A stretch of 64,000 bases of DNA from Hyphomonadaceae bacterium (GCA_019753105.1 JAIELJ010000003.1:310001-374000), one strand, 5' to 3'. Shown: positions 26,829-35,753, numbered from the stretch's first letter. Program-made: numbers and translations. Notes: a model not told the origin generated them from the sequence alone.

Positions 26829-28037
26829 TCAACCCTTCACGCACACGACCTGGCGCAGCGTGTGCACCACGTCGATCAAGTCCGATTGCGCGGCCATGAC
26901 GGCGTCGATGTCCTTGTAGGCCATCGGCGTTTCGTCGATCACGCCTGCGTCCTTGCGGCACTCCACGCCTTCAGTCGCCTTACGGTGATCCTCAAGCGTG
27001 AAGGTCTGCTTCGCCTTCGTGCGGCTCATCGCGCGGCCTGCGCCGTGCGAGCAGGTGCAGAACGAATCCGGGTTGCCCTTGCCCTGCACGATGAACGACT
27101 TCGCGCCCATCGAGCCGGGGATGATCCCGAGTTCGCCTTCGCCCGCCCGCACCGCGCCCTTGCGCGTCACCCAAACGTCGGCGCCGAAGTGGTTTTCGCG
27201 CGCCACGTAGTTGTGGTGACAGTTGACCGCGTGCTTCTCGAGCTTGAACTTCGGCAGGTTGTCTCGGAGCGCGCGAAGCGTGCGCTCCATCATCACCTCG
27301 CGGTTGGCGCGCGCGTAGTCTTGCGCCCAGCCCACCGCTTCCACGTAGTCGTCGAACAACTCTTCGCCTTCCATGAAGAAGGCGAGATCCTTGTCCGGCA
27401 CGTGGTAGCCGAGTTCGCGCGTCAGCAATTCTTGCCGGGCGCGCTCGATGAAGTACTTGCCGATCGCGTTGCCAGAGCCACGCGAGCCCGAGTGCAGCAT
27501 CACCCACACGCGATCCGCTTCGTCGAGGCAGACCTCGATGAAGTGGTTGCCGCCGCCGAGCGTCGCCAACTGCGCCGTTTGCGCCTTGGCTGAAGCCTTC
27601 GGGTGCTTATCGATGATCGCGCGGTAGCGTTCATCGAGGCCGGAGTCGCGGTAAGACGTCTCCACCGAAGAGGGCGTGTCGCGGTGATTGCCGTTCGGGC
27701 CGTTGCCGTGCGGCACGTTGCGCTCGATCGCGCCGCGCAGACGCGACAACGAATCCGGCAGATCGTTTGCCGTGAGCGACGTGCGCATCGCCATCATGCC
27801 GCAACCGATGTCGACACCGACAGCAGCGGGGATGATCGCGCCCTTGGTTGGGATCACCGAACCCACGGTCGCGCCGATGCCGAAGTGTACGTCCGGCATC
27901 ACCGCTATGTGGCTGTGAATGAACGGCAGCGAAGCTACGTTGCGCAATTGGTTTTGCGCTTCGTGCTCAACCGGCACGCCCTCGATCCAGGCCTTGATCG
28001 GCGCACGCGCGCCTTCGATTTCCTTGTAACCGGTCAT
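26829..28037 (-). CDS. rtcB: RtcB-type 3'-5' RNA ligase
   Basis: 402 residues, close to the 408 of E. coli RtcB. The metal and guanylylation residues are in order: Asp76 and Cys79 (VGVDIGCGM), His165 (GGGNHFIE), His182 (LHSGSRGSG), a His of CHHNY (274/275) and the nucleophile His331 (SHGAGR). It joins 2',3'-cyclic-phosphate or 3'-phosphate ends to 5'-OH ends with GTP and Mn, sealing broken or spliced tRNAs. GAGAAGGAG precedes the ATG. A small gene ends 15 bases upstream, and six tRNA genes follow on the same strand. No archease gene and no sigma-54 rtcR-type control are seen. Confidence 0.96.
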   Translation of the reverse strand: MTGYKEIEGARAPIKAWIEGVPVEHEAQNQLRNVASLPFIHSHIAVMPDVHFGIGATVGSVIPTKGAIIPAAVGVDIGCGMMAMRTSLTANDLPDSLSRLRGAIERNVPHGNGPNGNHRDTPSSVETSYRDSGLDERYRAIIDKHPKASAKAQTAQLATLGGGNHFIEVCLDEADRVWVMLHSGSRGSGNAIGKYFIERARQELLTRELGYHVPDKDLAFFMEGEELFDDYVEAVGWAQDYARANREVMMERTLRALRDNLPKFKLEKHAVNCHHNYVARENHFGADVWVTRKGAVRAGEGELGIIPGSMGAKSFIVQGKGNPDSFCTCSHGAGRAMSRTKAKQTFTLEDHRKATEGVECRKDAGVIDETPMAYKDIDAVMAAQSDLIDVVHTLRQVVCVKG

Positions 28038-28052
28038 GGCCGGTCTCCTTCT

Positions 28053-28295
28053 CTAATCAGTGTTGCGAGGCGTTCGCCGGCGTTTGAGGCTGGCGAATGC
28101 GTTGCGGTTTATGTCCTGCATGTCTTTCAGCGCCTCTGCTGCGAGCGGGGCGCTTTGCACCGCTTCGACAAGCCAAGGACCGCCGTCATCCAGCGTTGTG
28201 AGTTCGACTTTTGCGCCGACCTTCGCGCCGCGTGCTTCTATCCACGCGACGGTGCGTTCAGATCCGCGCCGGAATCTGCATTGGGGGAATTGCAC
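28053..28295 (-). CDS. Small conserved protein in the rtcB operon
   Basis: 80 residues from GTG with GAGGAGAAG upstream. The N-terminal half has CRFRRG, 'TVAWIEARGAKVGAKVELTT' and 'GPWLVEAV', a small beta-rich pattern (WIxxxxAKVGxxVxL ... W.V..V) found in short proteins of phages and bacteria. The function is unknown. The helical C-terminus ends in a basic RRRTPRN tail, compatible with RNA binding (inference). It ends 15 bases before rtcB, so it is the first gene of the operon. Confidence 0.75.
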   Translation of the reverse strand: MQFPQCRFRRGSERTVAWIEARGAKVGAKVELTTLDDGGPWLVEAVQSAPLAAEALKDMQDINRNAFASLKRRRTPRNTD

Positions 28296-28341
28296 GCTTC
28301 TTCTCCTCGTTTTCCGAGTTCAAAGCGGCCTGGAGTACAAA

Positions 28342-28381
28342 TGAAAAACCCCTCCAGGCCGCGCCTTGGAGGGGTTTTTCA
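28342..28381. terminator. Strong bidirectional terminator upstream of the rtcB operon
   Basis: A perfect 15-bp inverted repeat, TGAAAAACCCCTCCA / TGGAGGGGTTTTTCA, with a ten-base loop. A-rich and T-rich flanks make it active in both directions. It insulates the rtcB/tRNA operon from the LOG-family gene. The operon promoter must lie in the 46 bases between it and the GTG at 28295, or upstream with readthrough. Confidence 0.9.
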
Positions 28382-28401
28382 TGCTCCGATGTCCAAAGAC
28401 G

Positions 28402-28584
28402 TCAGACGCTGAACTCCCTCCGCGCACGCGAATCCAATTGCTCGCCGCTATATGCGACGGGCATTGGCTGCTGGCTGATGGTCTCTAGCGTTTTCACAAC
28501 ACGTCTCCGAATGGACGGCGCACTTATCATAGCCTGCGGCGCGCTGTCACGTGCTTTTTTGTACAGGATTGAAAAATCGATCAC
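28402..28584 (-). CDS. Possible small protein downstream of the LOG gene
   Basis: 60 residues from a GTG that overlaps the LOG-family stop (GTGA). Basic and helical-looking (LYKKARDSAPQ, SIRRRVVKTLETI). There is no ribosome binding site apart from translational coupling, and base composition is less GC-rich than neighbours. It ends 21 bases before a strong terminator. It could be real or chance. Confidence 0.3.
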   Translation of the reverse strand: MIDFSILYKKARDSAPQAMISAPSIRRRVVKTLETISQQPMPVAYSGEQLDSRARREFSV

Positions 28585-29393
28585 ATATCGCGCGCGAGAT
28601 CTTCGTCCTCGTCGCTCTCGCTTGCATCACTCAAGCCCTGCTCAAGCAGCGCATCCCAGGCGCCTTCGGCGTTATCGGCGTAGCGGAAGAGTGTGAGGTC
28701 GGCGCGGTCAATCATGCCGTACTCGATGAGTTTTTCGAAGCCAACCACTTCGCGCCAGTAGCCTTCATCGATCAGCACGATCGGCACATGCGAGGCTTTG
28801 CGTGTCTGGCGCAACGTTAGCAGTTCGAACAATTCGTCCAGCGTGCCGAAGCCGCCAGGAAACACCACCAGCGCATTGGCGCGCATTGCTAAGTGCATTT
28901 TGCGCATCGCGAAATAGTGGAAATTGAACGCGAACTCAGGCGATTGGTAAGTGTTCGGCTCTTGCTCGTGCGGCAAGCGGATATTGAAGCCGATCGAGGG
29001 TGCGCCGGCTTCGCGTGCGCCGCGATTGGCGGCCTCCATAACCCCGGGTCCACCACCCGTCGCAATCACATTGCGCCGCGTGCCGCCTTCTTCGCAAAGC
29101 GCACCGCCGCGCTGCGAGGCGAGGTGTCCGAACTTGCGCGCTTCGCCGTACCAGAGAGACTGCTTGCCCGGCCCGTCCTCGCGCACGCGCGCGCTGCCGA
29201 ACACGACAATGGTGGATGCGATGTGCGCCGCTTTCAGTGCTTGCTCGGTTTTTTCGTACTCGAGCATGAAGCGAATGCCGCGTGTCGATTCGCCGAGTAG
29301 GAAGTCCTGATCGAGTGCGGCCAAGCGATAGGTGGGCGAGGCCATCTGCGCGGAGTTGGTTTTCGGGTGTTCATCCATATGTTTTCGTACCAT
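28581..29393 (-). CDS. LOG-family (TIGR00730-like) nucleoside monophosphate phosphoribohydrolase
   Basis: 270 residues. It has the Rossmann-like pattern 'VVFGSARV', then 'VIATGGGPGVMEAANRGA' and the LOG signature PGGFGTLDELFE near residue 195. Enzymes of this family release a base from a nucleoside monophosphate, as in cytokinin activation. The acidic C-terminus (ESDEDEDLA) is unusual. The start at 29393 is uncertain, and ATG 29378 (MDEHPKT) is an alternative. It is divergent from mutL by 75 bases. Confidence 0.85.
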   Translation of the reverse strand: MVRKHMDEHPKTNSAQMASPTYRLAALDQDFLLGESTRGIRFMLEYEKTEQALKAAHIASTIVVFGSARVREDGPGKQSLWYGEARKFGHLASQRGGALCEEGGTRRNVIATGGGPGVMEAANRGAREAGAPSIGFNIRLPHEQEPNTYQSPEFAFNFHYFAMRKMHLAMRANALVVFPGGFGTLDELFELLTLRQTRKASHVPIVLIDEGYWREVVGFEKLIEYGMIDRADLTLFRYADNAEGAWDALLEQGLSDASESDEDEDLARDM

Positions 29394-29468
29394 GGGCGGC
29401 GGCGAAAGTGCAGGCTGCTGTCACGCCACCGGAATGACTCTGAAGTGTGTGCTAGTCTCGACTGATTC

Positions 29469-31319
29469 ATGACCATCCGCCGTCTCCCCCCTGAAGCCGT
29501 GAACCGCATCGCTGCCGGCGAGGTGATCGAGCGCCCCGCCGCCGCTGTGAAAGAGCTGGTGGAGAACGCGCTCGACGCCGGCGCCAAGCGCATTGCCATT
29601 CGAATCGAACGCGGTGGTCTTGGGCTGATTTCTGTCGAAGACGATGGCGGCGGCATTCCGCGCGATGAGTTGCCGCTCGCTGTGGAGCGCCACGCAACAT
29701 CGAAGCTCCAAGCGGGCGCGAGTGGTGATGTCGATCTTCTGAACATCCACACGATGGGCTTCCGCGGTGAAGCGCTGCCTTCGATCGGCGCCGTGGCGCG
29801 CTTGTCGATCACGTCGAAAGCGCGCGGCGCCGAAGGCGCGTGGATTATCGAAGTCGAGGGTGGGGCGCTGCACGCGCCGAAACCGGCCCCGTGGACTGGC
29901 CTCAGCGAAAGCGGTGCGCGCATTGAGGTGCGCGATCTATTCTTCGCAACGCCGGCGCGGCTCAAATTCATGAAGTCAGAGCGCTCCGAGATGATGGCTG
30001 TCTCGGATGTTGTGAAGCGCTTGGCGATGGCGCGACCGGATGTGGCGTTCTCGCTTGAGCATGATGGGCGCGCCAGCTTGCGCTTGAGCGCCGAGCGCGA
30101 TCCCGAGAACGAAGGCCGCCGCGCGCGTCTGGCCGCGATCCTGGGCGCCGACTTCGCGCCGAACTGCATCGCACTCGATCAGACGCGCGGCGATGTGCGG
30201 CTCTCGGGCTTCGCCGGCTTGCCGACATTCCATCGCGGTACGCGTGAGCATCAGCATCTCTTCGTCAATGGCCGCCCTGTGAAGGACAAGCTAATCGTTG
30301 GCGCCGTGCGTGCTGCGTATCAGGATTTGCTGGCACGCGATCGGCACCCGGTGGCCGCACTTTTCCTTGATCTGTCGCCCTCGGACGTCGACGTGAACGT
30401 CCACCCTGCCAAAACGGAAGTGCGCTTCCGCGATGCGACTTTGGTGCGTGGCCTCATCGTCGGCGCGCTCTCGCATGCGCTTGCCGGCGCCGGCCACCGC
30501 GCTTCGACGACTACGGCGCAAGGCGTGTTGCATGCAGTGCGCGCCTATGAGGCGCCGCAGCCTTTCTTGCGCTCGTCGCTGCAAAGCTGGGGCGCTGCCG
30601 AAGAGCGCCTCGCGCCGGGTGACTTCATGGCGCCGAGCGGGCGTGTGGAGACAGGGGCGCCGATGTTCGCGGAGCCGTCGCCCGATCTCGAAGCGGCGAT
30701 ACATCAAGCGGTAAATCACGATCCGGAGGATGCGCGCTTCTTTCCACTGGGCGCAGCCCGCGCGCAGGTGCACGAAACATACATCGTCTCGCAAACCGAG
30801 GATGGCATCGTCATTGTCGATCAACACGCGGCGCATGAGCGTTTGGTCTATGAGCGCATGAAGCAGATGCTCTCGAATGGCGGCGTGCGGCGCCAGGCTC
30901 TGCTCATTCCGGAAGTCGTGGAGCTTGATCCGGCTGAGGCGGAGTCGATCGCGGCGCGTGCGGAGGAGTTGGCGCAGCTTGGGCTTGTAATCGAGCCGTT
31001 TGGTCCTGGCGCCATTCTCGTGCGCGAAACGCCGGCGCTGCTCGGCCACACCGATGCTGCCGGCTTGCTGCGCGATCTTGTCGATGACATCGCCGAACTC
31101 GGCGAAGCGCATGCGCTGAAAGAGCGCCTCGAAGAGGTGTGCTCGTCGATGGCCTGCCGCGGCTCGGTGCGCGCCGGGCGGCGTCTCACGGCAGAGGAAA
31201 TGAATGCGCTGCTCCGCCAAATGGAAGCGACGCCGTTTTCAGGGCAGTGCAACCACGGGCGGCCCACCTACGTCGAGTTGAAGCTCTCGGACATCGAAAA
31301 GCTCTTTGGACGCCGCTAA
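29469..31319 (+). CDS. mutL: DNA mismatch repair protein MutL (endonuclease type)
   Basis: 616 residues. The N-terminal GHKL ATPase has '[25 protein letters not shown]' motif I, 'DDGGGI' and 'GFRGEAL'. A proline-rich linker precedes a C-terminal domain with the endonuclease motif [12 protein letters not shown] (DQHA-x2-E-x4-E, about residue 452), plus ACRGSVRAG and CNHGRPTY. So this MutL can nick DNA itself, as expected in a lineage without MutH. mutS is not in the window. Confidence 0.97.
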   Translation: MTIRRLPPEAVNRIAAGEVIERPAAAVKELVENALDAGAKRIAIRIERGGLGLISVEDDGGGIPRDELPLAVERHATSKLQAGASGDVDLLNIHTMGFRGEALPSIGAVARLSITSKARGAEGAWIIEVEGGALHAPKPAPWTGLSESGARIEVRDLFFATPARLKFMKSERSEMMAVSDVVKRLAMARPDVAFSLEHDGRASLRLSAERDPENEGRRARLAAILGADFAPNCIALDQTRGDVRLSGFAGLPTFHRGTREHQHLFVNGRPVKDKLIVGAVRAAYQDLLARDRHPVAALFLDLSPSDVDVNVHPAKTEVRFRDATLVRGLIVGALSHALAGAGHRASTTTAQGVLHAVRAYEAPQPFLRSSLQSWGAAEERLAPGDFMAPSGRVETGAPMFAEPSPDLEAAIHQAVNHDPEDARFFPLGAARAQVHETYIVSQTEDGIVIVDQHAAHERLVYERMKQMLSNGGVRRQALLIPEVVELDPAEAESIAARAEELAQLGLVIEPFGPGAILVRETPALLGHTDAAGLLRDLVDDIAELGEAHALKERLEEVCSSMACRGSVRAGRRLTAEEMNALLRQMEATPFSGQCNHGRPTYVELKLSDIEKLFGRR

Positions 31320-31425
31320 GGGCTCAAAAGTCGCGAAAACGTCGCACTTCGGCGCGGTCTACGCTTGCCAAGCGGGCCGCGAAGGCGAAGATGCGCGCCG
31401 CGAGAGGAATCTTTCGGGGACCATC

Positions 31426-32343
31426 ATGCACAAATTTACTCGGACTTTGGCTGCTGCAGCGGCGTTGGCGTTCATCGCCGCGCCAGCTTACGCACAATCA
31501 CTCAATACAGGCGCGACTGGAACGTATGGGCAAACGCAACTGCGCGCCGGTTTCGAGCCCGACCCATTCAATGTGTCTGTGCTCGGCGGCGGACCGATCG
31601 ACATGTCCGAGGTGAACGATTCCTGCGTCGGCTTCGTTGCGACGCGTGCGAGCTACACGCTGCGTTACACAGCGAATGTCGCGGAGTTCCCGGCGCTCTA
31701 TATTGGCGCCACCTCCGATGCCGATACGACGATCGCCGTGCGCACGCCCAACAACCAATGGGTTTGCAACGACGACGCCGTCGGTCTCAACCCGATGGTC
31801 GCCATCGAAAATCCGCGTAACGGCCGCTACCAGATTTGGGTTGGCCGCTACGGCGCAGAGAACGAAACCGCGCAAGCGACGCTGTTCGTGTCCGAAGTCG
31901 GCGGACCAGCAGAGGAGCCGACTGCGGGTGGTGAAGGCGGTCCGAGCTGGGCGCTCGATCCGGCATACGGCACGATCGAACTAGTCGCGGGCTTCCAGCC
32001 CGATCCGCACGCTGTGGAGATTGCCGCGGGCGGCGGGCTGGACGCGTCGAGCGTCGGCTGCGTTGGCTGGATCGCGCAAGCGCCGGACTATCGCGTCAAC
32101 TGGACGGCCGGTTCGGGCCAGCTGCCGCTGATCTTCTCGGTTCAGTCGGATGCTGACACCGTGCTCGTCGTCAACGACGCAGGGGGCAACTGGCTCTGCA
32201 ACGACGATACGAACGGTTTCAATCCGGTCATCAGCATCGCCAACCCACCGTCGGGTCAGTACGACATTTGGGTCGGCACCTACGCCCAAGGCGATCTGCA
32301 GGACTCGGTGCTGAGCGTTTCTGAAGTGTATTCGGGCGAATAA
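31426..32343 (+). CDS. Exported protein with two tandem homologous domains
   Basis: 305 residues from MHKFTRTLAAAAALAFIAAPAYAQ, a clear signal peptide, with GGGGA before the ATG. The mature protein is an internal duplication (about residues 30-155 and 175-305). Each half has YG..L.AGF.PDP, a conserved Cys-Val-Gly, SDADT, W.CNDD..G.NP and Y.IWVG.Y. The pattern is a beta-sandwich like pre-peptidase C-terminal domains, with paired cysteines that may form a disulfide. No catalytic domain is attached. The function is unknown. Confidence 0.75.
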   Translation: MHKFTRTLAAAAALAFIAAPAYAQSLNTGATGTYGQTQLRAGFEPDPFNVSVLGGGPIDMSEVNDSCVGFVATRASYTLRYTANVAEFPALYIGATSDADTTIAVRTPNNQWVCNDDAVGLNPMVAIENPRNGRYQIWVGRYGAENETAQATLFVSEVGGPAEEPTAGGEGGPSWALDPAYGTIELVAGFQPDPHAVEIAAGGGLDASSVGCVGWIAQAPDYRVNWTAGSGQLPLIFSVQSDADTVLVVNDAGGNWLCNDDTNGFNPVISIANPPSGQYDIWVGTYAQGDLQDSVLSVSEVYSGE

Positions 32344-32366
32344 GCCTCGAAACATCGAAAAGAATG

Positions 32367-32400
32367 GGCCGCGCTCTTTACGGAGCGCGGCCTTTTCATT
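32367..32400. terminator. Terminator after the duplicated-domain gene
   Basis: A ten-bp stem GGCCGCGCTC / GAGCGCGGCC with a six-base loop, followed by TTTTCATTT. It also lies immediately after the convergent glyoxalase gene. Confidence 0.85.
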
Positions 32401-32841
32401 TCACCAACTGCCAGTGTTTTGCATCGACGCCCACGGCTCTTGCGGCGCCAAGGCTGCGCCTTCTTGCAGCAATTCAATCGAGATGCCGTCTGGCGAGCGC
32501 ACAAACGCCATGCGCCCATCGCGCGGCGGGCGGTTGATGATAACGCCGCCGTCAGCAAGCTTCTGACAGGTCGCGTAGATGTCTTTCACGCGATAGGCGA
32601 GATGGCCGAAATTTCGGCCGCCGCCATACTCACTCTCATCCCAATTGTAGGTGAGCTCCACCATCGGCGCCTTGCGCTCGCGTGCGAGTTCGACGTCTTC
32701 GGGTGCGGCGAGAAAGACGAGTGTGAAACGGCCGGCCTCATGCTCGGAGCGGGACATCTCGACCAACCCAAGTTTGGCGCAGAAGAAGTCGAGCGCGGCG
32801 TCGAGATCGCCGACGCGGATCATGGTGTGCAGATAGCGCAT
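32401..32841 (-). CDS. gloA: Lactoylglutathione lyase (glyoxalase I)
   Basis: 146 residues, two beta-alpha-beta-beta-beta modules. Metal ligands are visible as His5 (YLHTMIRV), Glu in 'MVELTYNW', His in 'FGHLAYRV' and Glu in 'SIELLQ'. It isomerises the methylglyoxal-glutathione hemithioacetal to S-lactoylglutathione in the cytoplasm. It is about 15 residues longer at the C-terminus than E. coli GloA. It is downstream of a Nudix gene on the same strand, 18 bases apart. Confidence 0.94.
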   Translation of the reverse strand: MRYLHTMIRVGDLDAALDFFCAKLGLVEMSRSEHEAGRFTLVFLAAPEDVELARERKAPMVELTYNWDESEYGGGRNFGHLAYRVKDIYATCQKLADGGVIINRPPRDGRMAFVRSPDGISIELLQEGAALAPQEPWASMQNTGSW

Positions 32842-32859
32842 GTGAACCCTCGTATGGAC

Positions 32860-33333
32860 TTACCAGTTAGCGTTGCGAGGCGCATTCGAGAAGACTTCAT
32901 TCAGGCGGCGCCGCGTGCCTGACGTAACGCCTTCGGGCAGTGCGTCCGGTGCAAACCAGCCGCACTCGGCGATCTCACGCGTCGCTCGCGCCGCGCACGG
33001 ACGCCAACGCTCTACGATGTAGAGCGCGATATGGTCGTTCGGAAAGTTGGCGTGGTTGGCGTAGAAGCCGAAAAGCGTGAGTGCGCCGATCGCCTCGGCG
33101 CCGCCTTCTTCGGCAAGTTCCCGGATCGCTGCGTGTTCGGCCGTTTCACCTGACTCAACGCCGCCGCCTGGCAGGTGCCAGCCCTTGGCGTAGCTGTGGC
33201 GAACCAGCAGGACGCGGCCTTCTTCGTCCGTGCAGATCGTGCGCACGCCTAAAGTCATCGGTCTCTGAAGGCGCCACCATGCTCGCAGAACCGGCGTCAC
33301 GATCGGGCTGAGGCGAAGCCGCCACTCACTCAT
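32860..33333 (-). CDS. Nudix hydrolase
   Basis: 157 residues. It has a complete Nudix box, G-x5-E-x7-RE-x2-EE-x-G, in '[20 protein letters not shown]' (about residues 55-75). It probably hydrolyses a nucleoside diphosphate linked to another group. The substrate cannot be read. The N-terminal basic helix ([19 protein letters not shown]) is a common extension. It is probably co-transcribed with gloA. Confidence 0.9.
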   Translation of the reverse strand: MSEWRLRLSPIVTPVLRAWWRLQRPMTLGVRTICTDEEGRVLLVRHSYAKGWHLPGGGVESGETAEHAAIRELAEEGGAEAIGALTLFGFYANHANFPNDHIALYIVERWRPCAARATREIAECGWFAPDALPEGVTSGTRRRLNEVFSNAPRNANW

Positions 33334-33492
33334 TTGGAAGAATCCGCAAGTTTCGTATCGAAATGAAGTTGCCAGAGCGGCGCTGCAAGAGCTTGATCGC
33401 GTTCAGATCGCGCTTTCGTGAACGCGACATGCGCGCCCGTTGCTGCGCAGGGCCCTTGCTTAAGGAGCGATGCACTGTCATCCGCGCCCGCC

Positions 33493-34314
33493 ATGACTCA
33501 AATTACCTTACCGCCACCGAAGCTGCTCGGAGGCCCTTACGTTATGGGCGTCTTGAACATGACGCCCGATTCCTTCTCCGACGGCGGCCTCAATGACATG
33601 GCCGCCGCCCCGCGCGCGCTCGCCATGCTCGAAGCGGGCGCGGACATCATCGATGTGGGCGGCGAAAGCACGCGCCCAGGCGCGGCGCCCGTCGATGAGC
33701 GTGAGGAGGTCGCCCGCGTCGTCCCGGTGATCGCAGCACTTCGTGCTTCGACAAAGGCGCCGATCTCGATCGATACGATGAAACCCAGCGTTGCGCGCGC
33801 GGCGATCAATGCCGGCGCCACCATGTGGAACGACGTGAACGCGTTGCGTTCGCCCGGCGCGCTGGAGACAGCTGCATCGCTTCATCGGCCCGTCGTGATC
33901 ATGCACATGCAGGGCGAGCCGCGTACGATGCAGAACCAGCCGCATTATGATGATGTGGTTGCGGAGGTGATTGCGTTTTTGCAGACGCGTATCCGCGAGG
34001 CAGAAACGAGGGGCGTCGAGGACATCTGGGTCGATCCCGGTATCGGTTTCGGCAAGACGCTCGAGCACAATCTCGATCTGCTGCGCAGTGTGAAACGCAT
34101 TGGCGAAGAGACGCGCAAGCCTGTCCTGATAGGCGCCTCGCGCAAGCGCTTCATCCAAGCGATCAACGAACGCGCCCAGGATGCGGGCCGCGATCGTCTC
34201 GGCGGTTCGATCGCTGCGGCGCTTATTGCCGCGCACGGCAACGCCGCGATGGTGCGTGTGCACGATGTTGCGGAGACGGTGCAGGCGTTGAAAGTCTGGC
34301 GCGCGACGATCTAA
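33493..34314 (+). CDS. folP: Dihydropteroate synthase
   Basis: 273 residues from MTQITLPPPKLLGG. The TIM barrel has the two DHPS signatures, 'MGVLNMTPDSFSDGG' and 'GGESTRPGA', and later 'IDTMKP', 'GIGFGKT' and 'GASRKRFI'. It condenses p-aminobenzoate with dihydropterin pyrophosphate in folate synthesis and is the sulfonamide target. Its stop overlaps that of the convergent kptA gene by four bases (CTAA). thiD follows after kptA. Confidence 0.96.
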   Translation: MTQITLPPPKLLGGPYVMGVLNMTPDSFSDGGLNDMAAAPRALAMLEAGADIIDVGGESTRPGAAPVDEREEVARVVPVIAALRASTKAPISIDTMKPSVARAAINAGATMWNDVNALRSPGALETAASLHRPVVIMHMQGEPRTMQNQPHYDDVVAEVIAFLQTRIREAETRGVEDIWVDPGIGFGKTLEHNLDLLRSVKRIGEETRKPVLIGASRKRFIQAINERAQDAGRDRLGGSIAAALIAAHGNAAMVRVHDVAETVQALKVWRATI

Positions 34315-34850
34315 AGCCGGCGCAAGTAGCGCGGCGCAACCGCGTCAGTGAGCCAAACACCGTTGGCTGTTCTGAAGAACACGGCGCCGTCGGCGGACAT
34401 TCTGCTCGCATCGACGCCAAGAATTATCGCCCGCCCGCGCCGCGCGCCAACACGCTGCGCTGTTTCCACCGTCTCAGAGAGATGCACGTGATGGCGGCGC
34501 ATTTTGCGCAAACCCTCATTCATGATCGCGTCAAGAAAGCGCTCGACCGTGCCGTGATACAGCAAGGCCGGCGGCGTCACCGGCGCGAGGTCGAGTTCGA
34601 TCTCCACCGAGTGACCCTGACGCGCGCGAATGCGCTGCAGGTCCGGTGAAAGTTCGAAGCGCTGCTTGTCGTTCTTCTCAACGACTTCGAGTAGGGCGTC
34701 GATATCGCTGGCCAAGCCCGCGCGCGCCAGAGCGACAAGCACCTCGTCCACCGGCGTCCAGCCCGCTGCGTCGAGCGTCAGCCCGGCCTCATCCGGGCGA
34801 TGGCGCAGCCAGTACGAAAGCGTCTTGGAAAAGCGCACGAGGTCAGCCAT
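34311..34850 (-). CDS. kptA: RNA 2'-phosphotransferase (KptA/Tpt1 family)
   Basis: 179 residues from MADLVRFSKTLSYWLRHRP. It has the family core: 'SYWLRHRPDEAGL' with the active-site Arg-His, 'GWTPVDEVL', 'RIRARQGHSVEIEL', 'LYHGT', 'GLRKMRRHHVHLS', 'VGARRG' and 'WLTDAVAPRYL'. Tpt1 enzymes transfer a 2'-phosphate from RNA splice junctions to NAD. Bacterial KptA works in vitro, but its natural substrate is unsettled. Divergent from thiD, with starts only nine bases apart. Confidence 0.93.
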   Translation of the reverse strand: MADLVRFSKTLSYWLRHRPDEAGLTLDAAGWTPVDEVLVALARAGLASDIDALLEVVEKNDKQRFELSPDLQRIRARQGHSVEIELDLAPVTPPALLYHGTVERFLDAIMNEGLRKMRRHHVHLSETVETAQRVGARRGRAIILGVDASRMSADGAVFFRTANGVWLTDAVAPRYLRRL

Positions 34851-34859
34851 GTCAGCCTC

Positions 34860-35681
34860 ATGGCACAAGCTGAACCGAAACCCAAAGGCCGCGTTCTGAT
34901 CATCGCCGGCTCCGATTCCGGCGGCGGCGCGGGCATCCAGGCTGACATTAAGACTGTCACTGCACTCGGCGGCTACGCCATGACGGCGGTGACGGCGATT
35001 ACCGTTCAGAACACTCTCGGCGTCACTAACGTCCACGCCGTGCCGCCGGAGATCGTACGCGAGCAGATTGAAGCCGTGATGAGCGACCTTGGTTGCGACA
35101 CTTGGAAAATCGGCATGATGGGCTCAGCCGATCATGTGCGCGCCGTGATGGAGGCTTGGTACGCGGTGGGCGACGGCGCGCCCGTCGTGCTCGATCCGGT
35201 GATGATCGCCAAAGGCGGCGCGTCCTTGCTAGAGGACGACGCGGTCGAGATCATTCGCAACGAACTCATGCCGATCGCCGCGATCGTCACGCCGAATACG
35301 CCGGAGGCCGAAGCGCTGACGGGCATCGAAGTGCGCGATCTCGATGGTCAAATGGACGCCGCCGACATTCTCGTGAACCGTCTTGGCGCTTGGTCGGCGC
35401 TGGTGAAAGGCGGCCACATCAATGGCAGCACCGTCCGCGATGTTCTTCTCACGCGTGACGGCTATCGCGTCTTCGAAAGCCCGCGCATCGATACCCGCGC
35501 CACCCACGGCACCGGCTGCACGCTCGCTTCGGCGATCGCCTCCTACAACGCGCGCGGTGAGCCGCTCGAACCCTCGGTGGAGAAGGCGCGCAAATATGTG
35601 ATGGAAGCGATCCGCAACGCGCCCGGTTTCGGGCAGGGGCATCAGCCCTTGGGGCACAATTGGCCGTGTAAGCTCGCCTGA
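34860..35681 (+). CDS. thiD: Hydroxymethylpyrimidine (phosphate) kinase
   Basis: 273 residues from MAQAEPKPKGRVLIIAGSDS. It is a ribokinase-like fold with 'GSDSGGGAGIQADIKT' at the substrate end, 'VLDPVMIAKGG', 'TPNTPEAEALTG' and the anion-hole 'HGTGCTLASAIA' motif. It phosphorylates HMP and HMP-phosphate in thiamine synthesis. No other thi genes are nearby. A PhzF-type gene follows on the same strand. Confidence 0.94.
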   Translation: MAQAEPKPKGRVLIIAGSDSGGGAGIQADIKTVTALGGYAMTAVTAITVQNTLGVTNVHAVPPEIVREQIEAVMSDLGCDTWKIGMMGSADHVRAVMEAWYAVGDGAPVVLDPVMIAKGGASLLEDDAVEIIRNELMPIAAIVTPNTPEAEALTGIEVRDLDGQMDAADILVNRLGAWSALVKGGHINGSTVRDVLLTRDGYRVFESPRIDTRATHGTGCTLASAIASYNARGEPLEPSVEKARKYVMEAIRNAPGFGQGHQPLGHNWPCKLA

Positions 35682-35753
35682 TAGGCGAACGCCATTCACC
35701 ATAAGCTGCGTTGCTGCTGGCGTGCAGGCCTCGGAGTCTGCATAGAAAACGCG

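Noticed and set aside
25080..28295. The tRNA array as part of a prophage
   Set aside because: No integrase, terminase, capsid or attachment repeats are visible. Flanking genes are ordinary chromosomal ones.
28382..28700. A sigma-54 promoter or rtcR regulator for rtcB
   Set aside because: No TGGCAC-N5-TTGC-type element was seen upstream on the minus strand, and no rtcR gene lies nearby.
30291..31220. A 309-codon minus-strand frame inside mutL
   Set aside because: Antisense shadow of mutL with His/Arg-rich text and no start signal.
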